The translations under genes and the position numbers were made by a program. From contig JBLGCL010000007.1 in assembly GCA_047617305.1 (NCBI GenBank), forward strand, positions 1-35,346: a stretch of DNA of 35,346 bases. The letters are read 5' to 3'. Source of the DNA: DATFIX01 sp047617305. Lineage in GTDB: Archaea; Halobacteriota; Halobacteria; Halobacteriales; Natrialbaceae. Below are positions 1 through 8,603 of the stretch, piece after piece. The notes under the pieces are model-generated. The model saw only the letters and a program-made list of their open reading frames with translations, was not told the origin of the DNA and made no database searches. How positions within the stretch are numbered: the first letter of the stretch is position 1; each line of letters starts with the position of its first letter.

Positions 1-181
1 CGAGCGACGGCCCGCCACCGGCGATCGCGACGGTCGACCCCTCGACGGACGACAGACGACCGAGGTCGAACGGCCCCGTCATCCCGGCGAGGACGTCCCT
101 GGCGCGTTCGTCCGCGCCCCGGTCGTACCCGAAGTCGACGAGGATCGCCTCGTAGACGGGGTCCCATTCCTCGAACTCCAT
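1..181 (-). CDS. mptE: 6-hydroxymethyl-7,8-dihydropterin pyrophosphokinase, MptE type (5' part only)
   Basis: The gene starts at the ATG at 181 and runs off the window, so only the first 60 residues are seen. They begin MEFEEWDPVYEAIL and reach a glycine-rich turn (AGGGPSL) typical of the archaeal DUF115/MptE family. By family knowledge this enzyme transfers pyrophosphate to the pterin in tetrahydrofolate and methanopterin synthesis, replacing bacterial FolK. It begins two bases after the stop of the dihydropteroate synthase gene on the same strand, so the two are almost certainly co-transcribed and supply consecutive pathway steps. The fragment is too short to inspect the catalytic residues. 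The family call rests on the N-terminus and the neighbour. Confidence 0.8.
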   Translation of the reverse strand, partial: MEFEEWDPVYEAILVDFGYDRGADERARDVLAGMTGPFDLGRLSSVEGSTVAIAGGGPSL

Positions 182-182
182 G

Positions 183-1379
183 CTACTCGATCACTCGCGA
201 CAGGGCGTCGCCGATGGCCCGGCCTTCATCGGTGTCGTCCGACAACCAGTCGGCGAGTCGGTCGAAGGCTGCCTCGCTCCCCAGCAACAGCGCGGCGTCG
301 GTCCCATCCGCCACGGTCACCCCGGCGTCTCCGGCGAACGAGGCAAGTTGCTGCCTCGCCGCTGGCTCGACCCCCTCGACCTCGATCGCGTGAGCAACGC
401 CGTCGCCCGCGTGCTCGACGCTCGCTCCGATCCGGTCGAGGTGCCGGGCGATCTCCCTGCGCGTGTCGGCCGTCACCTCCCGGACGGTCACCGGACCCGG
501 ACCGTCGGAGGACGCCTGTTCTGGCGTGAAAACGCCGGCGATCAGCGCCGCGTCGCGGGTCGCCGCCACGTCGTGCGTCCTGATCACGTCCGCGCCCCGT
601 TCGACCGCCATCGCGGTCGCCCCAAGGCTGACCGGCAACGCCGCCTCGGTCGACCGGTCCACGAACTTCCGGAGGAAGTTCTTCCGGTTGATCGAGACGA
701 GGATCGGCCGGCCGAGCCCCCGGAACTCCCCGAGGCGCCGGAACGTCTCGCGGTCGTCCTCGAGCGTCTTGGCCTCGCTCCAGCCGCCGAACGCCGGATC
801 GACGATGGTCTTTTCGGTGAACCCGCCGTCCTCGAGTGCGGCGTACACCCGATCGACGTAGGTCGCGTCCTCCGCCCAGGCGGGCGAGCGATGGCTGGCC
901 CAGTCGACGTCGTCGACGGCGCCCGGCCGCTCCAGATCTGGCGGGGACGCCATCTTCACGACCGCGGCGTCGTGGTCCGTACAGACGACGGGCAGCTCCG
1001 GATCGGCGAAGCCACAGACGTCGTTGACCATGTCGAACCCCCGCGAGAGCGCCTCGTCCGCCACTTCGTGGTATCGCGTCTCGATCGAGAAGACGGCGTC
1101 GCCGCTCGCGCTTTCCATGGCCTCGACGGCGACGTCGAGTCGATCGAGTTCCTCGTCGGGCGACAGGACGTCGAGCCGCTTGTTGGCGGATTCGAGCCCG
1201 ACGTCGACGATGTCGGCGCCCTCGTCGATCAGTTCCTCGTCGACGAAGGCCGCGGCGTCGCCCGGGTCGGCGAAGACGCTCGGATCGTACGGCGACTCAT
1301 CGCTGACGTTGAGGACGCCCATTATTCGCGGCGGGTGGTCGGGGCCGATCGGGAGCCCGGCGGCAGCGACGGTTTTCAT
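183..1379 (-). CDS. folP: Dihydropteroate synthase, haloarchaeal type with C-terminal extension
   Basis: A 398-residue protein that joins the pterin pyrophosphate to p-aminobenzoate in folate synthesis. The TIM-barrel core covers about residues 15-285: IMGVLNVS near the start, a VSINRKNF segment carrying the conserved lysine, and RTHDV near the barrel end. The loop that reads GGESTRPG in bacterial enzymes is here DVGLESANKR, a strong divergence that I recall as common to haloarchaeal homologues. About 110 further residues follow the barrel and form a separate acidic domain of unknown role. The ATG at 1379 lies about 25 bases after a TATA-like element at 1401-1410, which supports leaderless transcription. 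The mptE start follows the stop directly, so this is a pterin operon. Confidence 0.88.
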   Translation of the reverse strand: MKTVAAAGLPIGPDHPPRIMGVLNVSDESPYDPSVFADPGDAAAFVDEELIDEGADIVDVGLESANKRLDVLSPDEELDRLDVAVEAMESASGDAVFSIETRYHEVADEALSRGFDMVNDVCGFADPELPVVCTDHDAAVVKMASPPDLERPGAVDDVDWASHRSPAWAEDATYVDRVYAALEDGGFTEKTIVDPAFGGWSEAKTLEDDRETFRRLGEFRGLGRPILVSINRKNFLRKFVDRSTEAALPVSLGATAMAVERGADVIRTHDVAATRDAALIAGVFTPEQASSDGPGPVTVREVTADTRREIARHLDRIGASVEHAGDGVAHAIEVEGVEPAARQQLASFAGDAGVTVADGTDAALLLGSEAAFDRLADWLSDDTDEGRAIGDALSRVIE

Positions 1380-1400
1380 ACGCTATTTGGCGGCCCCCAG

Positions 1401-1410
1401 CGGTAAAAAC
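1401..1410 (-). promoter_or_regulatory. TATA-like element of folP-mptE
   Basis: On the minus strand the sequence reads GTTTTTACCG, centred about 27 bases before the folP ATG. That spacing fits a leaderless haloarchaeal transcript. Confidence 0.55.
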
Positions 1411-1492
1411 AAACTGCCAAATCCGGTAAGGGGACCGTGGAGAAACGGCCGGAGGCACGCTCCTTATGTCCTCCCACGCGTAACGGGGATCC

Positions 1493-2071
1493 ATGAGCAA
1501 GGTGAGCATCGGACTCCGGGGATGGCGCTTCGACGAGGACGAGGTGTTCACCGACGACGGCAACCTCAAACCGTTCGGCGAGATGCCGCCGGAACCCCGA
1601 ACCCGGATCATCCGCCTCCACCGACTGGTCGAGGCCCCCTGCGACGCCTGCTGGCTGATCCACGGCGACGCCGAGGTCCACGAGTGCAACGTGGCGACGG
1701 TCGTCTACGGCGAACCGTTCGCCGAAGTGGTGCTCTGTGACGAGCACGAACGCGACTTCCTGTACTGGTATCGCGAGGACGGTGGCACGGAGTATCGCGG
1801 CGACGAGGCATTCGAGGACGCCTTCCACGAGTGGTTCGCCGACGGCAATCGCGCTCCGGAGGGTTACGGGGGCATCGAACACGTCGACACCGACCCGGAA
1901 GGGATCCCGAAACCGAAAACTGACGACGGCATCGAAACCTGTGGAGTCGGGGGTGCGTGCGAGCCCAACCCCGACCTCGACGGGACCTCGACGGGCGACG
2001 ATCCAACCGACGAAGGTCCCGACGACGGGGCCGACGAGGACCTCGACCTCTCCTTCGAATACCCATCATGA
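1493..2071 (+). CDS. Conserved haloarchaeal hypothetical protein, possible metal-binding Cys residues
   Basis: A 192-residue acidic soluble protein that I cannot assign to a function. The N-terminal two thirds look folded, with a CDAC pair near residue 51, then HECN and LCDEH, a spread of Cys/His that could bind zinc. The last 60 residues are a low-complexity Asp/Glu-rich tail. It overlaps the downstream RNA methyltransferase gene by four bases (ATGA at 2068-2071), so translation is probably coupled and the two may act together. The ATG at 1493 sits about 27 bases after a weak TATA-like CCTTATG (1462-1468). Confidence 0.75.
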   Translation: MSKVSIGLRGWRFDEDEVFTDDGNLKPFGEMPPEPRTRIIRLHRLVEAPCDACWLIHGDAEVHECNVATVVYGEPFAEVVLCDEHERDFLYWYREDGGTEYRGDEAFEDAFHEWFADGNRAPEGYGGIEHVDTDPEGIPKPKTDDGIETCGVGGACEPNPDLDGTSTGDDPTDEGPDDGADEDLDLSFEYPS

Positions 2072-2820
2072 CGGTTCCGGCCGTGGCCGTGGTCGACGCA
2101 CGGACGCCGGGGAACGTCGGAACGATCGCCCGTGCGATGAAGAACTTCGGATTTGGCGATCTCCTGCTGGTCGATCCGCCCGCGGACGTGCACGACCCGG
2201 ACGGCGAGGCCTACGGGTTCGCCGGTCACGCCCGCGAGGACGTCCTGCCGAACGCCGAGGTGGTCGACTTCGACCACCTGGTCGAGAACTACTACACGAT
2301 CGGGATGACCGCGACCACGAACGAGGACTCGCGGCGACACGTCCGCTTTCCGTTCTCGACGCCCGGCGAGATTCTGGAGGACCTCGGGAGCGTCGAGACG
2401 GACGCCGTCGTGGTATTCGGGCGGGAGGACGTCGGACTCACGAACGAGGAGCTCGCGAAACTGGACGCGATCGGGGCGATTCCCGCCAGTGCCGAGTACC
2501 CCGTCCTGAACCTCGGCCAGGCGGCGACGATCACGCTCTACGAACTGCGCGACCTCGCGGTCGAGGAGACGCAACTGCCGGACCGCGAACGGGAGCGCGC
2601 CGACGAAGCGCAGATCGAACGCCTCTACGACCAGTGGGACCTGTTGCTGAATGCGGTGAACCACCCCGAGGAGAAGCGCGCCAAGACGATGCGGATGGTC
2701 CGCCGGATCTTCGGCCGGGCGCACCTCACCGAGCGGGAGGTCATCACGATGCTCGGGATTCTCCGGCGAGCACGGACGTTCGCCGGGGAAGAACCGCCGG
2801 TCGACGCCGAGGAACGTTGA
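2068..2820 (+). CDS. trmJ: TrmJ-type SPOUT RNA 2'-O-methyltransferase
   Basis: A 250-residue SpoU/SPOUT-family methyltransferase. The deep-knot signatures are all present: NVGTIARAMKNFGF near residue 15, VVFGREDVGLTNEEL near 120, and YPVLNLGQAATITLYE near 145. A helical C-terminal dimerisation region follows. Family knowledge points to 2'-O-methylation of tRNA position 32 (the TrmJ branch, which in archaea acts on C32 or U32), although rRNA targets cannot be excluded from sequence. The reading frame is open upstream of 2068, but the ATG at 2068 gives the normal family N-terminus and a four-base overlap with the preceding gene, so I chose it. Confidence 0.87.
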   Translation: MTVPAVAVVDARTPGNVGTIARAMKNFGFGDLLLVDPPADVHDPDGEAYGFAGHAREDVLPNAEVVDFDHLVENYYTIGMTATTNEDSRRHVRFPFSTPGEILEDLGSVETDAVVVFGREDVGLTNEELAKLDAIGAIPASAEYPVLNLGQAATITLYELRDLAVEETQLPDRERERADEAQIERLYDQWDLLLNAVNHPEEKRAKTMRMVRRIFGRAHLTEREVITMLGILRRARTFAGEEPPVDAEER

Positions 2821-3202
2821 GCTCCGGTACGGGGAAAGACCGGCATCCGGTCCACCTATCCTCCCGGACGAACGGAACGACGATCTTCCGGCCTGGATCG
2901 CCGCGACGACCGCCGACGGCCTCCCCTTCGAAACGGTGACGCCGTCGTCATCATCGTCGACGACCGGCCCCGCCGCCACCGCGACCGGCGAGTCGGACTT
3001 CGGAATCGAGTATGCCGTGGACGTGGCGATGACGACGGGGACGAGAACGGGGCGAGTCCCTCCGATCCCGAAGCCGCCCTCCGACGGACCTGTGTGAGCC
3101 GATAGCGCGTGGAGCCCGAGGCCCGATAGACTCGCCGCCCGACCGGACCGCTAGTCGTCCGGTGGACCGACGCATCAGCCAGAGGATTGCCGGGACGCCG
3201 GT
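2821..3202 (+). other. Intergenic stretch with no convincing gene
   Basis: This 382-base gap separates a plus-strand gene from a minus-strand gene that ends toward it. One plus-strand frame stays open from the end of trmJ to a stop near 3097 and encodes a Thr/Ser/Pro-rich stretch, but it has no ATG or GTG near a promoter and no family I recognise. It may be a decayed gene tail or chance open frame in GC-rich DNA. No hairpin-plus-T terminator stands out. Confidence 0.4.
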
Positions 3203-3697
3203 TCAGTTGTCGGTTCCCCGTGGCGGAATCGCAACCCGATCGGAGTCCCATCGATCCAGTGATATGACGTCCCCCGGTCCGTCCGGAAACACCCCCAGGC
3301 CGAGGCTGAGCTCCTCCCGATCGGCCGGGTCGTCCGGGAGCGGCACGTCCGCGGTCCGGAAGTGCATGAGCTTGCCGTGCATGTGCGGATTGTCGAAATC
3401 CATCACTTCCGTCGGTCTGGTGAGCCGGTCCTCGAACCGGCCGGCGACGGCCACGGTATCATCGCGCTCGTCGACCTCGAAGGCGTTCCTCGGCCCGAGA
3501 AGCGTCGTGGAAGCCTCGTCCGGACTGAGACCCGTGACCTCGACAGGGATTGTTTCGTCGACGGTCGGATCGACGCGATCGGCGGCGACGTCGATGTTCA
3601 GTGGCTTGATCTCGTCGCGGGTTTCGCCGCCGAACAGGTCGACGAACAACCTGCGCATCGTCCGGACGACGGATCCGAACCCGGTGAATCGTGGCAT
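3203..3697 (-). CDS. Hypothetical acidic protein
   Basis: A 164-residue protein that I do not recognise. It begins MPRFTGFGS, has a short hydrophobic and basic N-terminal segment (VRTMRRLFVDLFGG) that could be an amphipathic membrane-surface helix, and continues as a beta-rich acidic domain with no Cys and no obvious catalytic motif. The composition is typical of a real haloarchaeal gene. The frame is open a further 20 residues upstream, but the ATG at 3697 is closest to the expected distance from an AT-richer element near 3730. An alternative start lies at the internal MRRL. It stands alone, convergent with trmJ. Confidence 0.55.
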   Translation of the reverse strand: MPRFTGFGSVVRTMRRLFVDLFGGETRDEIKPLNIDVAADRVDPTVDETIPVEVTGLSPDEASTTLLGPRNAFEVDERDDTVAVAGRFEDRLTRPTEVMDFDNPHMHGKLMHFRTADVPLPDDPADREELSLGLGVFPDGPGDVISLDRWDSDRVAIPPRGTDN

Positions 3698-4153
3698 CTG
3701 CTGTTTCCCCCCGCTACGTGTATGTGAGTGAATACCAAAGCTCTGTTGCGGACGCATCGGCCGGCGAAGGCAGCGGGTGCTACTGGATCATAAAGTGGGC
3801 GGTTCGGCTGGGACGTGGCCGAGAATCGAGCCCCGTGCTGCCCCTCACGTCGGCGAGGAACGACGAATCGGCCGAAGAACGATCGGTTGCTCCACCGGAG
3901 CCATTGATTCATGGCGGCCCCGATGTCGAACCGTAAGTCCGCGATCGGCCGAAATCAGTGGGAATTGTTTCGGTAGAGACGCACCGTGTGTCTCGCACGG
4001 GAATCGACCCAGGTGGTCTCCGTGGGAATTAGCATGACCGGGAGGGACAGCGTATTTATCGCGACACTCTTACTGAGAGCAACCGGCGGAATCGGTACGT
4101 CTTCACTCTCCCTTCGCCGACAGGTCTTTTACGGGGTTTCCCATTGGGACGGT
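3698..4153. other. Intergenic region between divergent genes
   Basis: This 456-base region separates the hypothetical gene at 3203-3697 from the molbindin gene. It must hold both promoters: TTTTACGG at 4127-4134 for molbindin, and an AT-richer patch near 3725-3735 for the minus-strand gene. A second TATA-like ATTTATC lies near 4055. Open frames here lack haloarchaeal protein character. I see no RNA gene or repeat. Confidence 0.5.
4127..4134 (+). promoter_or_regulatory. TATA-like element of the molbindin gene
   Basis: TTTTACGG centred about 24 bases before the ATG at 4154, consistent with a leaderless or near-leaderless start. Confidence 0.5.
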
Positions 4154-4363
4154 ATGGCACTCAGTGCTCGCAATCGACTTTCGGGGACGGTCGACTCGGT
4201 AACCAGGGACGGAGTCATGGCCGAAGTCGTCATCGAACTTCCGGACGGGCAGAGGATTACATCCACGATCACCAGGGGGTCCGCTGATCGCCTCGAACTG
4301 GCCGAGGGTGACGAGGTCGAGGCCGTCATCAAGGCCAGCGAAGTGATGGTCGACAAGGACTGA
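4154..4363 (+). CDS. mop: Molbindin (Mop/TOBE-domain molybdate- or tungstate-binding protein)
   Basis: A 69-residue single TOBE domain, starting MALSARNRLSG and showing the family pattern: a GTV turn, VMAEVVIEL strand, an ITSTITRGSA segment and a final VEAVIKASEVMV strand. Free-standing molbindins form small oligomers that hold molybdate or tungstate in the cytoplasm. The frame is open upstream, but the ATG at 4154 gives the exact family length and follows a TATA-like element. It stands alone here with no Mo/W transporter or enzyme gene beside it. The cell must have such enzymes elsewhere, if the protein is in use. Confidence 0.88.
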   Translation: MALSARNRLSGTVDSVTRDGVMAEVVIELPDGQRITSTITRGSADRLELAEGDEVEAVIKASEVMVDKD

Positions 4364-4610
4364 ACCCGCGCTACTGGGGAGTGCGGACTATCGGAAACCT
4401 TCTCCACGCACGAGGATGCAACGGTCTCGCCTCGTCGTTCCGTGATCATCACGCACGATCCACCTGCCGTGTGATTCGGCGATGCCAGGATGAACAGACT
4501 GGCCCACTGCCGGTGCATCCGATCGCTATCTTCGTCACGCCGGCGTCGACCGATCGAAGATCGAACAGCTATGAAGCCCGACCCAGGCTCCAACCGGCGG
4601 AACGTGTCCC

Positions 4611-6479
4611 TCAGGCCCGCGCCTGGATCTCCTCGCGGAGGATCTCGCTCACGAGGTCCCCGCTGGCCTTGCCGCGGAGTTCGCCCATGCACTCGCCCAT
4701 GAGCGCCGAGAACGCGCCCATCCCCTCTTCGTCGACCTGGTCGGCATTCCGCTCGACCACAGTGACCACGGCCTCGCGGACCTCGCCCTCGTCGACGCCG
4801 CCGAGGCCGGCTTCCTCGGCAGCTTCCTCCGCGGACAGGTCGGGGTTCTCGGCGAGTTCCGTCAGGAGGTCCGGCACGCCCTCCTGGGGCACCTCGTCGT
4901 CGTCGACGAGGTGGAGCGTCTCGGCCAGGTGCTCGTCGGTGAGGTGCTCGACGGGCACGTCGTCGCGCCGGAGTTCGGTGACCGTGCTCTCGATCGTCCC
5001 GGCAGCCAGCGTCGGGTCGACGCCGTCCTCGACGACGCGCTCGAAGAGGGGCATGCGCTCGCCGTAAGCGACCTGCTCGGCGAGTCCCGCGTCCAGGCCG
5101 TACTCGTCCTGGTAGCATTCGACCTTCCCGGTCAGCAACTCGGGCGTCTCGACGTCGCTCGGGTCGAGGTCGACCGGCTGGACGTCCGTCTCGGGGTACA
5201 TCCGCGCCGCGCCGGGCAGCGGTCGGAGGTAGCGCGTCGTCGCGTCCTCGTTCGCACCACGGGTTTCCTCGGGAACCCCCTCGATGGCGACTTCGGCGCG
5301 CTCCGCGGCGGCCTCGATGGCCCCCGCAGCGACTTCCGCATCGGCAGCCACGATGGCCACCGCGTCGTCCTCGCCGGCGCCGACCGCGTCCGTAAGCGCC
5401 TCGACCTCGGCCTCGGTGACGCCGTAGGCGGGTAGTTCGTCGGTGTGGAAGATGCCACCGGCGCCGTGGCGCTTGGCGTGGTCGGACAGCTCCGTCCCGA
5501 GACGGCGGTCCGGCAGGATCTCGCGGCCGACCAGCCCGTCGAACCCGTACAGCGGGACCGCCATGACCCTGCCACCGTCGGAGAGGGCACCGCCGATCAC
5601 GCCGCTGTCGGTGTCCTCGAAGACCCCGGTGACGTCCTGCACGTCGCCGACCGATGCGTCCCGGTCCTGCAGTTCCTCCGCGACCTCCAACAGTTCGACC
5701 TGGCGGCGGACCTCGTTGCGGACGATGTCGTCGATGTCGTCGAGGCTCTGGACGCCCTTGACCTCGACTCGGGCGCCCTCCTCGATCGAGACGTTGACGT
5801 CCTGGCGGATCGTCCCGAGCCCGCGCTTGACCTTGCCCGTCGACCGCAGGAGCATGCCGATGCGCTCGGCGGCCTCCCTCGCCTGCTCGGGGGAACTGAC
5901 GTCCGGTTTCGTGCCGATCTCGACCAGCGGGATCCCCAACCGACTGAGGTTGTACCGGACCCCCGTCTCCGTCTCCTCCACGCGCTGGGCGCTCTCCTCC
6001 TCGAGCATCAGGTCGGAGACACGGACCGGCCCCTCGTCGGTCTCGATTTCGCCGTCGGTGGCCATCAGGGCCGTGCGCTGGAACCCGCCGGTGTTCGACC
6101 CGTCGACGACGATCTTCCGCATCACGTGCGCCCGGTCGACGACGACCATGTCGAGCAACTGCGCGATCTCCAGCGCGACTTCCCTGGCCTCCCCGTCGAG
6201 GCGATGGGGTGGCTCGTCGTCCTCCTCGACCAGACAGGTGGTGTCGAACGCGAGGTACTCGAACTCCCGGTCGATCTGGCTCTCCTCCTTCGCCGCCTCG
6301 TCGATCTCGCCGAGTTCGCTCCTGGTCGGGTGCAGGTACCGCGTCACCGTTCGGGTCGCCGCGCCGGGATCCCGGAGGGACGTCGGACACTCGCAGAACA
6401 GCTTCGTCTCGGTGTCCAGTTGCTGGTGGATCTCCAGTCCCGCGACGAGTCCCAGCGACTCGTAGTCGTACTCGGTCAT
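4611..6479 (-). CDS. gatE: Glutamyl-tRNA(Gln) amidotransferase subunit E
   Basis: A 622-residue protein of the archaea-only GatE family, which with GatD turns Glu-tRNA(Gln) into Gln-tRNA(Gln) in the cytosol. The GatB/E cradle covers about residues 1-290 (GLEIHQQLDTETKLFCECP at the start, then MRKIVVDGSNTGGFQRT and NLSRLGIPLVEIGTKPD). An AspRS-like insertion follows at about 290-410, which separates GatE from GatB. The helical and YqeY-like tail completes the expected length. The start at 6479 is about 28 bases after the TATA-like GGTTTTTTACCC on the minus strand (6502-6513). gatD is not in the window. Confidence 0.95.
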   Translation of the reverse strand: MTEYDYESLGLVAGLEIHQQLDTETKLFCECPTSLRDPGAATRTVTRYLHPTRSELGEIDEAAKEESQIDREFEYLAFDTTCLVEEDDEPPHRLDGEAREVALEIAQLLDMVVVDRAHVMRKIVVDGSNTGGFQRTALMATDGEIETDEGPVRVSDLMLEEESAQRVEETETGVRYNLSRLGIPLVEIGTKPDVSSPEQAREAAERIGMLLRSTGKVKRGLGTIRQDVNVSIEEGARVEVKGVQSLDDIDDIVRNEVRRQVELLEVAEELQDRDASVGDVQDVTGVFEDTDSGVIGGALSDGGRVMAVPLYGFDGLVGREILPDRRLGTELSDHAKRHGAGGIFHTDELPAYGVTEAEVEALTDAVGAGEDDAVAIVAADAEVAAGAIEAAAERAEVAIEGVPEETRGANEDATTRYLRPLPGAARMYPETDVQPVDLDPSDVETPELLTGKVECYQDEYGLDAGLAEQVAYGERMPLFERVVEDGVDPTLAAGTIESTVTELRRDDVPVEHLTDEHLAETLHLVDDDEVPQEGVPDLLTELAENPDLSAEEAAEEAGLGGVDEGEVREAVVTVVERNADQVDEEGMGAFSALMGECMGELRGKASGDLVSEILREEIQARA

Positions 6480-6501
6480 TGCCGTGTGTTCGGAGTGCGG
6501 A

Positions 6502-6513
6502 GGGTAAAAAACC
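6502..6513 (-). promoter_or_regulatory. TATA-like element of gatE
   Basis: Minus-strand GGTTTTTTACCC, centred about 27 bases before the gatE ATG, indicating a leaderless transcript. Confidence 0.55.
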
Positions 6514-6552
6514 GTTCAGTTCAGTCGTCCACGCGGTTTCCTGAAGCCTCTG

Positions 6553-8076
6553 TCACGTCCCCGTCCCGACCCCGTCGTCCGGAGGGGGCGAGCCGGCGGC
6601 CGAATCGGACCGTTCGCGGCGATCCTTCCGGGCGAGCAACTCGTCGGTCAGCGCGCCTTGCAGGCGCTCCGCGTCGGCGTCGTCCACGTCGATCGCGACG
6701 GCGTCGCCGCCGCGGAGGCTCGACGTGCTGGCCGTGTCGGCGGTGACGTTCGCGAGGTCCCGCCAGCGCTGGAACGGCGATCGCCGGTCGACGACGGTCT
6801 GGATGCGATCGTAGGGCACGATCCGCGTCCGGCGGCGCCAGAACCCGGTCCGCGTGAGGAAGTGATCGTCCGACTCCTGGTATCCCCGGTGAGCCCACGT
6901 GAGGTGGGCTGCCACCGGGACCGCCGCCAGCCCCAGCAGGACGAAATACCACCGACCGAGCGACCCGGTGACGGCGTCGACGACGAAAGCCCCCGCAGTC
7001 AGCGCCCCGACCGCCAGCGCGTATCGCACGCCGTATCGCCGCCTGGCTCGAGCGGGCGGTCGGTGGAAACCGTCGGGGTCGATCCGGACGCCTTCGATCC
7101 TCGCCACGAGGTCGACGATCCGACCGCGACGGGCGAGGGGCACGGCCGTCTGTGCGCCGCCGCCCGACTGTCCGGGCGCGTATCCCGCCGTCTCGATGGA
7201 CAGCGTCCCGTAGCCGATCGTCCGTTTCAACGGGTTTTCCGCTACGGAGAGCGTCTGGACCTTGCTCAGGGGGATCGTCCCGGTGTAACTCCCGAGGAAC
7301 CCGCGTTCGTACCGCAGGTCCTCGCCCACTCGCCGCAACCGGAAGCCGGCGTAGCGGTTGAAGACGACGACCACGCTGAACAGCCAGGCCACGACGAGAA
7401 CGCCCGCGACGCCGAGGACGATCTCCACCGGGGAGAGCGCTCGAACCGTCGCCCCCGGCCTCGTGGCGTCGATGACCCCGCGGGTCGGAATCAGCCACTC
7501 GGCCGCGATGGCCACGAACGAACCGATAGCCCCGACGCCGGGGTCGATGGACAGGACGCTCGTGAGCGCCAACTCCCGCCGGTCGAGTTCGAACAGGACC
7601 TCCCCGGCGTCCTCGCGCTCGACTCCCTCGGCGGCGGCGGTCAGGTGCTCGGACTGTTCCGAGAGGGCGTCCTGGAGTTCCGACGCGCGCCGCCGGCTCA
7701 CGTATCGCAGCGTCGCCTCCGTCGACGACCCGCCCGCCGTCTCGATCCGGAGGGTCGCGACGCCCAGCAGTCGATGGAACGCGTTCTGGCTCACGTCGAC
7801 GTTCTGGATCCGGCGGAGGGGTATCTCTCGAACGCGTCGCGAGACCACCCCGGAGGCGATGTCGAGCGAGTCTGTCGTCAGTTCGTAGTCGTACCGCCGG
7901 TAGTAGAGGAACTCGTACCCCATGCCCAGAAGGATGGCCGCACCGACCGCGGCGAGCGTCCCCCCGGCGGCCGCGAGCGACCCGGACGACATCGACCCGA
8001 AGACGGCCACGATGACGCCGGTGCTCGCGCCCCGGGAGAGTCCGCGGATGACGGCCGTGTACGGATGCAGTTTCAT
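6553..8076 (-). CDS. Membrane protein with three bacterial-PH (bPH2, YdbT-like) domains
   Basis: A 507-residue protein of the YdbT type. Three copies of the bPH2 domain alternate with pairs of transmembrane helices. The first, at about 55-150, includes YYRRYDYELT and VREIPLRRIQNVDV. The second, at about 255-345, contains YTGTIPLSKVQTLSV. The third, at about 385-480, contains RTRIVPYDRIQTVV. The C-terminal tail is short, acidic and cytoplasmic. The frame is open to 8418, but the ATG at 8076 forms a four-base ATGA overlap with the upstream small partner and gives the normal N-terminus. The exact role of the family is unknown. Membrane-associated structural or stress roles are proposed for bacterial relatives. 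Confidence 0.85.
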   Translation of the reverse strand: MKLHPYTAVIRGLSRGASTGVIVAVFGSMSSGSLAAAGGTLAAVGAAILLGMGYEFLYYRRYDYELTTDSLDIASGVVSRRVREIPLRRIQNVDVSQNAFHRLLGVATLRIETAGGSSTEATLRYVSRRRASELQDALSEQSEHLTAAAEGVEREDAGEVLFELDRRELALTSVLSIDPGVGAIGSFVAIAAEWLIPTRGVIDATRPGATVRALSPVEIVLGVAGVLVVAWLFSVVVVFNRYAGFRLRRVGEDLRYERGFLGSYTGTIPLSKVQTLSVAENPLKRTIGYGTLSIETAGYAPGQSGGGAQTAVPLARRGRIVDLVARIEGVRIDPDGFHRPPARARRRYGVRYALAVGALTAGAFVVDAVTGSLGRWYFVLLGLAAVPVAAHLTWAHRGYQESDDHFLTRTGFWRRRTRIVPYDRIQTVVDRRSPFQRWRDLANVTADTASTSSLRGGDAVAIDVDDADAERLQGALTDELLARKDRRERSDSAAGSPPPDDGVGTGT

Positions 8077-8540
8077 ACTGCGTCGTCGCCTTCGCTCTCG
8101 ATCGCCAGGTCTCGAAGCCGGTTCTGGAGGTCGGTCGCGTGGTCCGGGCGGAGCCCCGGAATGGCGACGTCCGCCTGCCGCGAGCCCGCGGTGTAGATGA
8201 CAACCCGCGACAGCCCGAGCGTCCGCTCGAACGGCCCCCGTTGCGTGTCGACGTGCTGGATCCGCACGTGGGGAACGATCGTCCGGATCCGCGTCAGGAC
8301 GCCACGCCGGATGTAGACGGCCTCGGACCGGATCTCGTACCGCCAGATCCGGTAGCGAAGGACGGCGAACGCCGCCCCGAGAACGCCGACGCCGAGGAAC
8401 GCGATCGTCCCCGACCACGCGGGCCAGTCGAGGACGAAAGCGCTCGCCGCGCCGACGACGGCACCCAGGAAAACGGCAGTCACGAGGGAGTTGGCGAGCC
8501 AGAGGAGTCGTACCTGGGGGTCCAGCGATCGCTCGGTCAC
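8073..8540 (-). CDS. Small bPH2-domain membrane protein (YdbS-like)
   Basis: A 155-residue protein with two transmembrane helices (about residues 12-60) followed by one bPH2 domain: RYRIWRYEIRSEAVYIRRG, then TIVPHVRIQHVDTQRGPFER. YdbS/YdbT pairs are a standard two-gene arrangement, and here the genes overlap by four bases. The start is a GTG at 8540. The minus-strand element CCGTAACTA at 8559-8567 lies at the correct distance for leaderless initiation there. Confidence 0.85.
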   Translation of the reverse strand: MTERSLDPQVRLLWLANSLVTAVFLGAVVGAASAFVLDWPAWSGTIAFLGVGVLGAAFAVLRYRIWRYEIRSEAVYIRRGVLTRIRTIVPHVRIQHVDTQRGPFERTLGLSRVVIYTAGSRQADVAIPGLRPDHATDLQNRLRDLAIESEGDDAV

Positions 8541-8603
8541 GAGTCGATCCTCACGGTAGTTACGGTCTCGAAGCGGAAACGTACCACGATCTGTCCGGCG
8601 GGG

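Noticed and set aside
180..1406. A long plus-strand open frame across folP
   Set aside because: The translation is Arg/Gly/Val-rich and lacks the acidic profile of haloarchaeal proteins, and the minus strand holds clear folP motifs.
2825..3100. Open plus-strand frame after trmJ with a Thr/Ser-rich end
   Set aside because: No start codon with a promoter or ribosome site in frame and no family match. Recorded only as intergenic.
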